A DNA stretch of 64,000 bases from Alligator mississippiensis (taxonomy: Eukaryota; Chordata; Crocodylia; Alligatoridae): positions 28,024,001-28,088,000 of the forward strand of contig NC_081827.1 of NCBI RefSeq assembly GCF_030867095.1. Direction: 5' to 3'. Shown piece after piece: positions 9,301 to 24,300 of the stretch. Numbering within the stretch: position 1 is the stretch's first letter; each line of letters starts with the position of its first letter. A program made the translations under genes and the position numbers. The notes under the pieces were generated by a model. The model saw nothing but the letters and a program-made list of their open reading frames with translations. It had not been told where the DNA came from and searched no databases.

Positions 9301-12300
9301 GTGCCGGGCCTGAGGGAGTCGGGCCGCCGCTGCTCCGGCTGGCCCGCAGCCATGAACAACAGCGATGGGAGCCCCTGCGCTGAAGGGCCGGGGCCGCTGG
9401 TGGAGTCAGGAGCCGCCTGTGTGAGAGGAGGGCCCGGCCCCGGGGTCTGGGCCCTGCGCACATGGGCTTTGAGGCTGGATAACGAGCAGTTCCCCAGCTC
9501 CTGCACGTGCGCCAGCCCTGCCCTGGTAGCCACTTGGCTCCTCTTGTAGCCGGACGGACGTTTTCGTGGCCTGGTCGTTCCTTTGCGCGGGTGGCCCCGG
9601 GGCTGCGCGCCTTGAGCCATGCGCCAGTGGGTTGCATCACGGCTCGGCTTCCCGCGCACCCGTCAGGGAATCCGACAACAGGGGGTGGTAACCATTAACA
9701 TGGCCGCCCACTGCGCCTCTCCCACATTCTCAAGCTCTGTACAGCCAGTCGGGACTGGGACTGGGCCTGGCTGCGACCCCTTCCCCTGAGGCCCTATTCT
9801 GGATCCATGCTGGGCCATGCCCCTTCCCTCCCTACCGCCAGGTTGTGGTGCTGGTCCTGTCCCCTTCCCCCACAGGGCTGGGCTGCCCCTTCCCTCCCCC
9901 TGGGGCTGGGTTAGGGCCTCAGTCCTGTCTGCTCTGTGGAAAGGGATTGGGGACTGGCTGTGCCCCCTCCACAGGGCAGGGCCACATCTTCCTCTCCATG
10001 GGGGGTCAAACTCCTCTCCCCCAGGGGGATGTGTTGGGACCAGCCCACCCCCTTCCAGTGCCCGCTGTGCCTGCCTGATTGGGAACCCCAGCTGGATTCA
10101 GCCTGCCGGTCAGAAAGGTTAAGTATCACTGGCATAATATATGTGATGTGTGACAGGGGCCTCTGTCAGCCTCCTGCCAGGCACTGCACATGTAAACAAG
10201 GCAGCATTGCCTGCATGCACACTCTGTAAGGATTCTTCCAAACATGCAGAATGACTGTACAAAATTTAAGAGACCTGTAAAGGAGGTTTCTGTAGTAGGC
10301 CCAGGAATAGACAGAAATTGCACTGGTTTTGTAAAACTAATTTCCTGAACCCTCAGTAAGAAGAACCTGCAAGGGAATCGAGCCAGATATCTTCTTTGCA
10401 TAAAAAAAAATTGGCTAGCCTTCTCTTAATTTTCATAAGACAACTCCCTCTCATGTAGTGTTCACCTTTTGTAATCTACTTACTCTTTTTCTTCTGTAGT
10501 ACAGCACTGAAATGCCGCAGTAGGATTAAACCTTTAATACATTATAGGAACTTGTCCTTTTCAAGACCGTTATACAAACCTATGAAATAAGTGTATTCTG
10601 AGCTTTTAGATGCCACTTTATGTCTCCAAAATGATAAATGCATTTCTCCCAGGAATGAATCTTCTTGACTTCTGCATGCAGAAATAAGATTGTGTCTTTC
10701 CCAACATGCTCTAAGACAGAGTTCACACATTGGGCAGAGCAAACACTGGACAGCTGTTCCAAACCTGTTTAATGCTTTCACAGTCTGCTATTACTGCCAT
10801 ATATAGATCCATGTGTAGATGGGATTTCAGAGTGGAACGTGACATCCCAATTCCCCAAATTTTTCTACCATGGAGACTTCATAGTGCTCTTGGCTTTTTG
10901 TGGTGAATCCTTTTAGGAAGCTAAAAAGGTTCTTAAACCTGCATTAGACCTTAGCAGTGGAAACATGGGTTTGGTTATAAAATATATATTTTAACTATTG
11001 AATTTTCATTACTTATTTTAACTTTTAATAAAAATGGCAAGTCAAGATTCATTCTTTTGGTACCACTCCTTCTCTAACACTTACCTTAGGATTTGCCCAT
11101 GCTCCTGTTGGGGCTTAAAGCCAGAGGTTTCTGGGTAGGGGGTCTTGCACCTCTGTACCAGGTCAGACCAGTCACTATACTTGGGGTCACGTAAGAATTT
11201 TACCCACATGGTCAGATTGGTACTGACTGTGGAGGTTTTTCCCTTCTTCTGTAGAGGGTGGGGCATGGATTTCTTGAGCATCTATTACCAAGCTTTTATA
11301 GTAGCAGGACATTGGCTGCTGTGGTTTCTCTGGTTTACCTAGGGCAGGTATGTCTTAGATTCATAAATTGTTAGGGGCTGGAAGGCATCTTGTAGATCAT
11401 TGTGTCGAGTCCCCCTGCACTAGGCAGGAAAAGACAACTGGGGTCAAGTGACCACAGCAAGGTGATTATCCAGTCACCTTTTGAAGGTTTCCAGGGTAGG
11501 TGACTGCACCACCACTGGAGGGAGTTTATTCTACAGTCTGGGCACCCTGACTGAAGGAGTTTTTTAATTGAATTGAGCCTTCCAGGAGTTTGTATCCATT
11601 GCTCCTGGTCTTTCCCAGGGGTGCCCTGGTGAACAACCCCTTCACCGAGTTCTTGATGTACTCCCCTGATGTAGCAGTAAACCACAACCACGTCCCCTCT
11701 CAGCCTTCTCTTCTGTAGGCTGAAGAGGCCCAAGTCCCTCAGCCTCCCCTCGAATGGCTTGTCTCGATCACATGGATGGCTCTTCTCTGGACCCTCTCAA
11801 GTTTTTCCACGTCCCTGTTGAAGTGCAGTGCCCAGAATTGGATGCAGTACTCTAGCTGTGGTCTCACCAGTGCAGAGTTCAGTGGGAGTATCACTTCCTT
11901 AGTTTTGGATGAGATGCAACAGTTAATGCATGCCAGCATATTGTTTGCCCTGCTGGCCACAGCATCGCACTGCTGGCTCGTGTTCATGTGATGGTTGATC
12001 ACTACCCCTAGGTCCCTTTTGGCTGTGGTGCAAGTATAATTGTCGACACAGAGCCTGTAGGTATGTTGGGGAAAGCTTGTAGGTATGTCTTGTGTCAGGA
12101 ATGATGGTAGTTTTTCAAATCCATAATCTAGACTCTGTATAGAATGGTATAGATAGGGATGATTGTGACTGAGGCAGGGGGTTGGACTAGATTAGCATTT
12201 CTTAACCTGTGGGTCACAACCCAAAGGTGGGTTGCAAGAATATATGGAAGGGTTGCAAACAAACTTTAAAAATGAATCAACAAACTTTTTTAATGGATTC

Positions 12301-15300
12301 TCTTTTAAAGGAGAAAAGCATAGGAAACTGGCTTTTCCTTTGCAGGCTGTCAGAGTTCTAGCCTGCGAGGGGCTGCTTTGGGGTGCCCTTGCCTCACGTT
12401 GGGGGGCTGAGGTCTGGGGGTGGGGGCCAGCAGGTCAGGAGTACAGGGCACTGGGTCAGGATAGGCCATCAATGTTTACAAATGGGTCATGGTACAAAGA
12501 AGGTTGAGAACCACTGGACTAGATGACCTCTGGAGGTCCCTTCCAGCCCTACTTCTCTGTCTTTCTATGATATCTATAGCAAGGTTTTTGTATCATTGAA
12601 ATAATATATGAATGACTACCTTATTATTATACAACAGGCTGCTGTCCATAAGTATTTTCTAATTTTTATCAGAGTTGCAGTTTATGAAAACTCACTGAAG
12701 TTGTACAATATGACTAACTCTTCTACTTGCTGCTTTCCATAGATAATCACCTACATCCATTAGGGTAGTTTCTAGTCTGACCCAAAGCCAACAGGTTTCA
12801 GACTTTTGTGATGTACCCTGATCTAGTCCATCTGATTAAGTATGCTATCATCTATGAAAGTTTATGCCTTTCTGAACCAGTTAATCTCTAAGGCCTGTGG
12901 CAGACATTGATTTATTGTGGATTATGTCATTAATTTGGGGATAAATTGTAATATGCCATAAGTACTATGTTATTCAAACCAGCCACAGAGATGTTTCATA
13001 TTAAATGTGCATATCATACTTGAATTTGAATGTGTGGTTTAAATATGCTGATGCAGAAGCCTGAGATTGGGCTTCCCAATCATCTCCCTGATACCAGCTC
13101 CCTATGCCCATGTTCAGTCTAGCTGTATGTGTCTCTTTGAAGTGGTTCCCTGATCTGGGGCTCCCCATTTGTGAAGACAGTTAAAAGGGGTGCATGTAGC
13201 CCAGCTGCATGGCACACAGGCAATCTGAGATTGAGGACCTGCTCCCTGATGTTGGGTTCTTCATGTACCAGGTAATTTAAAACTGCACTGTGCAGCATTG
13301 GATTAGGTGAGTGGGGACACAACCCAAAACCAGTGGCCTGTGTCCTGGACCTGAGGGCTGCCCCCTGCCCAATCCTGGCAATCAGTTGATCGGCAGGCCT
13401 GGGCAAGGGGTAGCTGTATCCCAGCTCAGTTAATCCCATAATGCATGACATGGCTTTAAATGTCCTGATGCATATGGAGCCTGACATCAGGGAGAGACTC
13501 CCTGCATTGTGTCCTACTCCCCATGTGCCAAGACATTCTAAAGCTAGGCCTTGGAGTCTGGTGCTGGACTTCACAGCACACTTTTTAGTGGGCAGAGGGT
13601 AGCTGTGCAGCCCAGTACTGGGGAACCAGTTCCTTGATGCTGGGCTGCGTTTGAACACAGGATGTCTGGGATCAGTGACCCAGTCCCTGATCCCAGGTTG
13701 TCCATGTGCCAGAAGATTGAAAGGGCACCGCAGGAAGTGCAGCATTGAAAACTGGTTTGAACCAGAAAAGGAGAAATATTATGTAAGTTTGAATAAGCCA
13801 TGGTAATAACCTATAAGAAGAAAGCTTCCACACAACTGTTTGGAGCCTGAGGTAAAAGCAGGTACTCACTGGGCGCATCTACATGTTTACTACTTGCTTA
13901 ATAAAATACTAGCTAAATGTGCACAGCAGCACAGTGCATTTTTGTTTGTGATGCTTACTGCGCAGCAGCCTAGTAATAACACTGTGCAGTAGCGTATTAG
14001 TACAGTTTTTGACTGGCACATGACTGCACAGTGTTTTCAGGCTACTGTGCAGTAAATATCTCATGTAAACATGCCCACTGTGGCTTAGGTTAGGAGCATT
14101 GAACTCAGTGTGTCTTGTAAGATAACTAGGTTTTGAACCTAGCTTCCATGAATGAAAAGCTATTTCTTTAACATCTGATGCTACCAAGTCTCACTAGCCT
14201 TTCAGTTGTTAAGCATGGTTCCTAATGTTACAGTATGGCTCATTTGTGCTTTAATAATGGGATAGATGAGACTCCTCCACCGTTTATTTTGTGTTAGCTG
14301 TAATGAGGCTCATTTGCAGCATTCAGTTTCTCTTAAAACTTTTTTTGCAAGAACAAAATGCCTCTGTCTTTAAATGACACGGTTTTATTAACAAGATAGC
14401 TGAGCATGACAAGTAACATGCTGGGTTAAAGTCTAGTTCCTGGACTTGTGAACAGTACCTGAGGGCAACATTTCTTAAGCTGTGGCCTGACCAGCACTTT
14501 GATCTGGGATTCAATTTTGTCACAATGGTAAACCATGCACCATTGAAGTAAGAAGTCTGCCTTCCTGGAAAACTTCAGTTACTCCTTTTTCAGTCTTCAA
14601 ACAACTCATTTAAGGTTAGGAGGTTTACCTTATACTGGTTTTGAAATGTATTAACAAATAAAATTTGCTCTTTGTTTTATGTATTGACAATACCAAAATG
14701 CAACTGGGAGGACAGAACCAAACTTTCAGTGTTTTGTTCCTGACTCGGCATAGAAATGTTTATGTTCCAGTCAGTGGTTCAGCTAGTTTTGTGTACCATT
14801 TTCAACTGTAGACAGTAACAGTTGCCTCTTTGGAATCAAATGCCTAGAATAACCTGTGTGCAGAGAAAGTTTCTTCTTAATCCTTGATCAGTAGCAGATG
14901 AGTGACGAAGCATCAGTTTTTACCAAGCACTCTTATGTTGTTTTGTTTTTTTTAAGTGAGGCTTTTTTTTTTTTAATTTATGAAGTTCTAACTTGAAAAG
15001 ATTACATTCATGTGACTGTAGTTGGAAAAGGAAGATTTAGCATCAGTGTGTGCGCCTTTTGCTAGGGAGGAAAAAAAGCATGGATGCAAGGTAAATGTCA
15101 CAATCACTTTTAAGTTTTAATATTAATCTAAACCATGTTGAAGTTGAAAAAACTGTTACTAGACCTTACACTATGGGAATCAAAAGTCTGACAAACATGC
15201 TTGTATAAAGTGCTCCTCCTCTTTTGAATTATGGAGTTTGTTTTGAAATAATACAGTGCTTTGTTTTGTTTTGTTTTTTACAGATGGCAGAAGATTTTTA

Positions 15301-18300
15301 TGATTCCACTATGGAATAAAATTGCAATTTACTGGAATAAAGCATTCCTTACAATTATAGTACTGCTGATTGTTTTATTTCTTGGTAAGTAATAAATATT
15401 TTCTCTTATGTGTTGAATAGTGTTTAGCAGGTATATAAGGGTGCATAGCAATGGATAAACAGGAAGGATATAAACCTAACACAGCTTTGTTTTTTTCCTA
15501 ATTTCAGTTAAAGTTTGTTTTGGTGTAATTTAAACATTTCTGTGCAGACTTGGGAATCTGAACATGATAGCATTGTGCTAACAAGTAAGAAGAAATGGAA
15601 GTGCAGCCAACCCACTTTTTGCCGTCATTTGATCAAATTGTGCTAGCCAAGTACAGTAAAGTGAGCTCTGTACTTGGATGGGACAGTCCCCAAGAATGCT
15701 GAATTTCTGTAAGAATTGACTAATAGTTTTCAATAGGTGGCAGTATTTCTCTAAGCTGCTCTTGAGCTACTGCCCTGGTAGAGTGCTGTGAAAAGCAGCA
15801 TATCCCTGGAGATATTTACTCAGGCAAGATATAAAACTGAATATTTGGTCACACCTGGTTCTGAGGAAAAATACATAAGGATCTCTAAAGTAGCCCTAAA
15901 TTTTTAGTGAAGCATAAGCTTGGATGACTATGTTCTGCCTGTCTAATTAAGTTCACTTTTGTCTCAAACTTCTATCTATAGTTTATATACTTTTTAAATG
16001 TCTGGTGTGTTTCAGTGGTAGAAGTGATGAACCTTTTTCATGGACAAAAGGAGTTACTAAACTTATAAAATGTTTTGAGATGGAAAAAAAAACTTGGAAT
16101 GATACAGGAGTTAAACAGAAGTTGAATCTAACCAGTTTTGTTGTTCACGTTGAGTGAAATGCAAAAACAATAAATTGCAAAGGCAAAAACAAACACATAA
16201 AATGTAAATTAGATCAGTATAATTCAGTCATTTTAATAAATTAAACCTGTGCTAATAACATACACAAAGACATGAATATTCAAGTGCCTTTTGTAGAAGA
16301 CCTCCAGGATCTTTAGCATTAGATATTGGAGTGAATGGCCCAAAATAAAGGTGTACATACTTATTTTTCTCACTGAATTTATTTGGTTATATTGTATGAC
16401 CAAAAATTATGTATGTATTAAAATGAAGATGTGGGCTGGAATAAATCATGAGGGAGGTGTACCTGTCAAACTATAATACATATAATCCATCCCTTTATGC
16501 CATAAAATAAGTTTGGGGTGGGGGGCAGAATTAGTTTAAAATCTGAAAAGTTAGGCACCTTTAAAAAGAAAAGGTGGTTTTAATAGAAGCTTAAATGGAT
16601 CGTTTGGTCCACTCTTGATATACAGAGGCAGCTTAATAGCTCACAGCAACAATACTAAAAAGTTTTTAGGACAGAAAGTGAACTGTTTCTTTATCTTGAC
16701 ATTCCAATGTCTCTGACAACCACCCTGAGTTTGGCCCAGCAACTGGAGTTAATTAATTTGTTACAGGGTGGCAGAGGGATATAAATCATATATATTTTCA
16801 ATGGCAACAAGTTTTTATGGCTGTAAAAATGGCATTTCTACCTACACATCTAGGCTTATGATGGGGTATTAGTTGAATAATGGTTCAAAAGAAAGAATGT
16901 AGTTACATGCCTTCAGTGTCCAGGTCCTCCCTGGTCATCTCCTACTGCAGTATCAACTTGGCCTCACTCTGCGTAGTTCATCAAGTGATGTCTGCAATCA
17001 TGTCTGTTGGCCACTTCAAAGGTTTTGTAGGAGAATGAAACAAACTAATTTTCTAGGCAAATGAGAGAAACTAATTTATTCCTTTCCTATTGTATTTGGA
17101 AGCTATTTTTAAAATAAATGCAACCCATGAAAATGGGTCAGATGTAATTGTCTGTTATAGATTCTATATAATAATGTATTTCCTTTTAATGAGTGAAAAT
17201 AGCATTGATTCTAAATCAAGAGTCTCTTTTGCAAGAAAAAAAAACTTTTGTGAGGGGAGGGGATGGGGAGGGAAAGAAAGAAATACCTTGGGAGCTTCAG
17301 TTTTTAATCTTTTTATTGCAAGTTCACCAACTGGAATATGGTCTATCTGAAGAGTCTCTGGTAGTGTTTTGGCGAATGTTTCACCTTGATCCAATTCCTA
17401 ACTAGTGTATCTAGGCAGGGCTGGGAGAGATGGCATGGTAGGCAAACTACAGTATTACTCCAGAGTGATCCCTTCAAGTCAGGCCACGTTTTCAAGGCAG
17501 TTGAGTAACCCTGTCTCATTGTCTGTGGTACATCTGTTTGTGAAGTGAGAAGTCCACAGAGCAGTCTCAGCTTTGAAGGTTTTGGAAGTGTTAAACTGCC
17601 ATGCCTGTACACATACAAGCTAAAGATGAAAACAATCTGTTTTTGCTTACAGATGCAATTAGAGAAGTGAAGAAGTACTCAGCTGCTCATGCAACTGAGA
17701 AGGTTGCAAGTGTCCACCAAAATGCCTTTGATCATATTCAGATGAAACTCTTTAGGTCCCAAAGGAACCTTTATATCTCAGGATTCTCACTTTTTCTTTG
17801 GCTGTAAGTATAAAAATTGCTGTTCTATAATGTTCATGATGCATCTTTTACAAGAGGTGCCATATGGAACAGAATCTAAAAAGATCAGAAGACCAGTTTA
17901 CAAAAATAAAGGAACTGCATTATGAATACCTTGGTTAAGAGATAGTAGAAAGAGAGAAAGAAGTGTACAGATATTTTAAGAATGTAACCATGGAGGGGCA
18001 TGTGGGTCACATGCAGGTCTAACTAGAAAAGCAAAAAATTTAAGGTGAACATGTGGGGGAAGTGTCCTGACTGTGAGATGTATGTGGCAGCAGTTTTTTC
18101 CAATGTGAACATTGATTTTCTTCCTGAAACTTATCACTGTAAATAATTAGACTACTACTAAAATAATCCTAGTAACCAGAAAGTTGGTATTGACACATCC
18201 AGCTCAAATCTAACCTTGACCATTTCACTAAAGCACAGGAGTTGGAGACCTTAGGAATGATATTGTCAACCTGTTTAATATTGTTCAACCTGTACATCTG

Positions 18301-21300
18301 GTGCTTTGGGGCTGACTGGGGCATGATTTCAAGTTACAGAGGGACAGGTTGGTTACACGTTGGTTGGGAGCAGCTTTCTACAAGTACCAACTCAAATAAG
18401 CAAGAGGGGCAGGATAGCCTCCTTCTTGTGGAACACATGGTAGAGGACACATGGGGTGGACAGCAAATGCCTTTGGGTCTAGCTTCCATCACTTGCATCC
18501 AACCTCAGGTTGCAGGAAGTGACCTCCCTTTGCCCTGGGGAGACCACATCTGGGGGCAGGGAGAGGGTGAGGAAAGTAGTTAAGTGTCCATGACTCCTTG
18601 ACCTCTGGTAATACTGTAGACCAGTAGTGCTCAATCATTCAGCTTCATGGGTCAGAAGAGTGTCATGGGACTGATCCATGGGCAAGATTGGGCCCTGCAT
18701 CACCTCTGTCAGTCCCACACATCCAAACTAGCATGCAGGGCCATGCTGTCCATCCTGCAGTGCTCCCCACAGGTTTAAAACATTGAAAGCAGGGGAGCAG
18801 CAACATTTTCAGACCTGTGGAGAGCCTACAGGCTGGATGACATGGTTCAGCAGGCTGGATCATGTCCGTGGGTTGGGGGATAAGCACCCCTGCTATAGAC
18901 TAGTCATTCTTGAACAAGATACTATGGCACTCTAGGGTGCCAGGGCATCTTTAAAGGTACAACAGGTTCAAACACCTGCATGTGATTCATGAGGTAAGCC
19001 CAGAGATTCCAAATAGGAATCCATAGTGACACAAATATTCTGACCTGCTGGGGTTTGAGTTCTCTGCAACAGAAAGATTGCTCTATAATTTTATGTATCA
19101 TTTTCTGACTTACGTTACAGGTGAATTTAAATGTCTTTTAGATGCATTTAAAAAAAACAGCCTACAGGGGGTTTTTGTCTCACGTGTAACCCACACCTCT
19201 TTCCCCAAAACCAGCTGGTGAAAATTGGGGTGAACATTCTGTACAAGAAGAACAGATCCCCATGGCTCTGCCCCAGAAACCTGGTGGCAGGGAATCGGTA
19301 GCAGCATTAAGTGCTGTTCTGGGAGTCATGACAGTTAATATTGCCACCATTCCCCAACCCCTAATTTTCAGACCCATAAAGAGCTCCCTTGACTGGACAG
19401 CATGGCCCCATTTACACTGGATTGGCACACCAATCAGTTCAGAAACTGGCAACTCGATCCGCACGCCCCATCCAGTACGCAGGACTGGCAGCAAGCTCAG
19501 GAGCAGTCTTGGCTTCCTAGCTGCTGTTACTCAATTTGTACAAGGAAGATTTTTTTTCATACTACCTCTCAAAAACAAGGTGCGTATTGTATACAGCGGT
19601 GTGTTGTATGCAATAAAATACAAAATTGTCAATAAATATATGAGGGAGTAATAGACAAATATTTCTAATGTATATTAAGCAACATTTTTTTTAGTTACAT
19701 TTTACACTTGTCAAGTATTTTATATAGAGATTTTTATAGTATCTGCCCTACCATAGCATCTTGATGCTTGGTTCTTGAGCTTGGTTCTCTTAGGTGAAAA
19801 ACTAAATAGCAGCATAAGCCTGTTCAATGCATATCTCTGCCCTTCTGTTTTTTTAAGGACCCACTCAACCCAGGCAGGTGGGGCAGGGAAGGTGGACTCC
19901 ATCTTGTGGAACACATGGTGGGGGACACATGGAGCATTTGTGATGTTATCCTTTGCAAAAGATAAAACTTGGAACTGGAATACAGTTTGAAAGACTTTTC
20001 AGCTTTTAATTTTATCAAGCATTTGACTCTTAAGCTTACATGTGCATCTTAATAATGATAGACGATCTTAAGCAGTCTCCACTTTAGCTATAGAAGTACT
20101 TTTGTTCATCTTTACATCTATTATAAATCTAAACAGAAAGCTAGGATTCATACCAGAGAAAAAATGCAATAATGCTTAAACTTTCACTGTGCATTACACT
20201 ACTTGTTATTCACTGTGTTTCTTCCTCAGAGTATTAAGGCGTACTATTACCCTAATCACTCAGTTGGCAAAAGAGATGGGAATTCAGGTAGCTCTGGAAC
20301 TTCAGGTAGCCAACACTAGTGAAGCTGCCAAAAAATACCTACAGGAGAATGAAATACTGCAACAGGTATCATTTGATTTTCTCAATTTTTGTTTTAGGGA
20401 CGCAAGTGGTTATTGCAACAAGAACTGTTGTTGGATCCCATTTTACCAGATGGGGTTTTTGTCTCCTGGAAAGGAATAAAAAGTTTCTTCCAATATATAA
20501 TCGAGGGGGATTAATAAATAGTTCAATATCTTGCCTTTTAATTGAGGGAGTTAAATTAGCAAAATGTCTGGAAAGACGCAATCCTGAGTTTCAGTTGTCA
20601 GGCTTTCAATGTGCACAAACATTCTTTTAAAAAAAAGATCTTAGCAAACTAAAAGGGAAACTCTAACTTTCTTCTTTCCTCCACCAAGTGGTAGGCTTTG
20701 GCAGTGCACTGTGAGCAGGTTTACAAAGCTTCTGCCTGGGTGTTTTTTCTTCCTTCTAAAGCAGAGGTTCCCAACCACTGGGCCGTGGCCTGGTACTGGG
20801 CTGCGAAGGGTTGGCTACCAGATTGTGGCACAAGCCATCCGCTCAGACCCCCATTCGTCTGCCTGAGCAAGTGGCTTCCACTGCCAGCAGTCACGCGTTG
20901 GGTGGTGGGGCAACCCTGGGAGGGAGGCAGCCGGCACCCCATCCCGCACCCACACCACTGCCATGCTGGCCTGCAGTATAAAAAAGGTTGGGAGCCACTC
21001 TTCCAAAGCAGGAGAATTAAAGATCCAGCCCAGGTCTGGGAATGTGGTAGTGGGGTAAGCGATGGTAGTGTTAATTGTTGCAGCTCATGGAGCCACAGCA
21101 GCCACCACTGCTCCCACTTCTATATATCCAGCCTTGCCACATGATTCAGCTCCATGTTCCAGATCCCAGAACTACAGTTATTAATGCTGCCACTGTTTAC
21201 CCCACTGCCAAATTTCCAGCCCAGCAAGCTGGATCCAGAGCATGGAATTGTTTCATCTGGCAAGTGGGGCTGCCCACAAGAAAAATTGAGCAGTGGGTGA

Positions 21301-24300
21301 GCAGGGGCTGCTGTGGCTCCAAGAGCTGCAGCAATTAACACTGCCACCACTAAATTTCTGACCGTGTCATACACCTAACACAGCTCCAGATCCGGCCCCA
21401 CTGCATTCTGGATTAATTGAACACACCTCCTCTAAAGTTAGAACTTGAGTCTCAAGGGCTGGCATCTTTTATCAGTTGCCATGATGTTTTCTTGATTAGC
21501 TTTCACAGTAAACCAATTCTTTTGCATAGATCAGTTCTTTACTGTGCCAAACAAATTCCAGCTTGTTGGGGCCATCCAGGGTACTTGGGGTCTAATTAAT
21601 TTGTTACCCGTGGTCTATATCAGGGGCAAGCAATTATTTTGGGCAGAGGGTCTGCTTATTGAGTTTTGGCAAGTCATCAAGGGTTACATGACAGGCAGCC
21701 CAGGGCAGATAAATATTCATTTTCTAAATTTTTTAGAGGCCCTGTGGGCCAGATGGAATAGCCTAGCGGGCTGCATCTGGCCCCTGGCCACATTTTGCCC
21801 ACATTTTGCCCCTGGTCTATATAATACACTGCCATAATGTTGATCAAGGGTGTTTTCAAATCATTTCATGGTAGTTGGTAAGAGATTGCATGACTTAGAT
21901 TTTCTCCCTCACTTTGCACTGACTGTTATGGAACTTGAGAAGGTGATGCTGAAATGTTTGGGCAGGGAGAAGTGCCCCAGGTTCCCTAAGACCTCATAGC
22001 GTTTGTCCTGGGGTCCTGAAGAAGCTCAGATCAGAAATTGACAAGCTCCCAACTGTAGTATGCACCCTATCACTAAAAACAGCCTCAGCTAATGTGATTG
22101 CAATATTTTTAAAAGGCTTCTTGATAAATCCATAGTGCATCAGCACCTTGAATACTGTGTCCAGTTCTAGTCTCCACACCTCAAAAAAGAGTATAGAAAA
22201 GCTAGAGAAGGTCCAGAGAAGGGCAGCAGGGTTGATTAGCAGTATGGAAGGACTTCTATTTGAGGAGAGACTAAAGAGGCTAGGCCTGTTCAGTTTAGAA
22301 AAGAGATGCTTAGGGGGACATGATAAGAATGTACAAAATACTAAATGGTGAGAAAAAAGTAAATTGGGATTTATTATTTATTCTCTCAATACAAGACCTA
22401 AGGGGGGTCACAAAGCGAAACTAGTAGGTAATAAGTTTCAAACTAACAAAAGGAAGTTCTTTTTCACAAAACGTGTTATTGAAGTGGAGAACTCGTTGCC
22501 ACCAGATGTTGTGGAAGCTGACAGTTTAGCCAGATTCAAAAAGGGACTAGACAAATTCTTAGAAGAAAAGAGCATCAGTAGCTGTTGAGCAAGGAAGTTA
22601 GGAATACAGCCTCTGAATCAGAACTTCCTGGACCTTAAATGCTGGAGGCTGCAAGTGAGAGAGGAACTGGGAAAAAAAAAACCCTGGTTATGCCCAGTGC
22701 ACTCGCCCTTTCAGCATCCACTCTCTGCCACTGCATAACACAGGATACTGAGCAAGATGAACCTATGGTCTGACCCAGTAATTCTTATAAGGGTAATTCC
22801 TATATTCTTATGTTCCACCATTAGCCCAGGCTTTGGATAAGCTGGGAATGGGCATATAGACACCAACAGGAGAGAAAGGGCTTCCTTCATCTCAGGGTTA
22901 CTAGTATGTATGCCAGGAGATTTGGCCCTGTCATCATTACTTCCCACTTCTGAAACAGTTTGCAAAGGGAAGGAGTCCAAACTACTCTTTGGACTTAAGC
23001 TCTAGAGTAGTTATCACAGTAGGTATATGGTTGAGTGAGCAGCAGGAATATTTTGTCACTGAAATGGAGATCAGCTTGTTCCTTTCAACTCTTGCTATCT
23101 GATTACATCTTCCTCTTTCTTTTTGTTCCTTTCTCTTATATGTGTACGTGATAAATGACTGAGCTCAGATGACTATGTTCATGTGTTAAACATGTACCTG
23201 AGCAGCCATTTTTATGTACATCGGGTCTTCATAAAGAAGTAAATTAGGGGCAGACTGGCTTCTCTTGGAACAGTCTATATTGGGGATGTCAAAGATACAG
23301 CCTGCCGGCCAGATCCAGGCTGAGGAGCCCTATCATCCAGCCCATGGTGCTGCCCATGGGTCTCAGACTTGACCTACACACTGTATGTAGCATATGCCCC
23401 AGACCAGCATACAGGACCAATCCAGGGCACATGCTATGTACGGCACATGGGACCTGATGACTTCAAGACCCATAGCCTGTGTAAAAGAAAGTTTTGGCAT
23501 AGCCACCAACAGTTGCATGATTATTTTTGGTTTGGTGGGTGTTGGGGTTTTCTGTTTATTTTGTCAGTTGCCTGCAAAACCTGTAAAAGCATTAATTCAA
23601 TATTCATTGTTAATTGGACTTGATCTCTAATAAATATCAACTTCAGAACTTGCCCATTCATATTTTGCTGGAAGTGTGAACTTTTAAATATGAAAGTAGT
23701 AAACTGGGAGGGAGCATGTGCTTGCTGTGGGTGGTCTGTGAACAGAGGCATTGCTTCAGAGGAGGAATTAGTCACCTGAGGGGAAAAAAAAGAGGTCCAA
23801 GAAACAATTTTTGGCTATCTAAGAACTTTAAAGACAGGACAATTATTTGAGTTGCTGTGATGCATCATCATACTTCAAGCAACAAGTAAAACAGGACTGC
23901 AAGTTTCAAAGCATAGTAGATACCTAACTTCTACAGATCATCTAATCCAATCCAAACCACTGCTTGCACCACACAAGGCAGAAGTCAGTTTTTTGTCAGC
24001 CAGTCCTATTCTAGGCCAGTTTCTTTAATCTCCTAAGGTTAATTTTTAAGGCTGCTTCCATCTTTAATGTTCTGCCAAGGACCAATGAGTCATTTTTTTT
24101 TTCTTTTGGCCTTGAGACTAGCAAAACAGGGTTTGTAAGGGAAGTATGTTACTTTGGCCAGATTGTGAGGGCCAGCCAAATCCACCTTCCTACATATTCT
24201 ATTTGCACAGCTGTTGGTAACTGCCCTCTCCAAGATCTCCACATTCTTATATTCTCTACCTGCTCTACTTGAAATATCTAGCACAGGCTCAACACTGAAA

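Larger units (their letters stand above)
11060..12570 (+). mobile_element. CR1 3' UTR copy (plus strand), split by two later insertions
   Basis: Segments 11060-11356, 12081-12192 and 12517-12570 read in order as one CR1 tail (AAAGCCAGAGGTTTCTGGG, then TAGCAGGACATTGGCTGCTG, then AGGCAGGGGGTTGGACTAG, then GACCTCTGGAGGTCCC). The same order is seen uninterrupted at 4880-5312. The gaps are a minus-strand CR1 (11357-12080) and a hAT (12193-12516), each bounded by a duplicated target. Confidence 0.75.

Noticed and set aside
7930-9659. Many long open frames on both strands (up to 328 codons on the minus strand)
   Set aside because: They overlap one another in all frames, lie in a GC-rich hAT-like element and a CpG island, and have Pro/Arg/Gly/Ala-rich composition. 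Only the short frame starting at 9178 matches a known protein.
16081-16130. U6 snRNA-like words (TTGGAATGATACAG)
   Set aside because: Only about a dozen bases match and the flanks do not follow U6. Judged chance.
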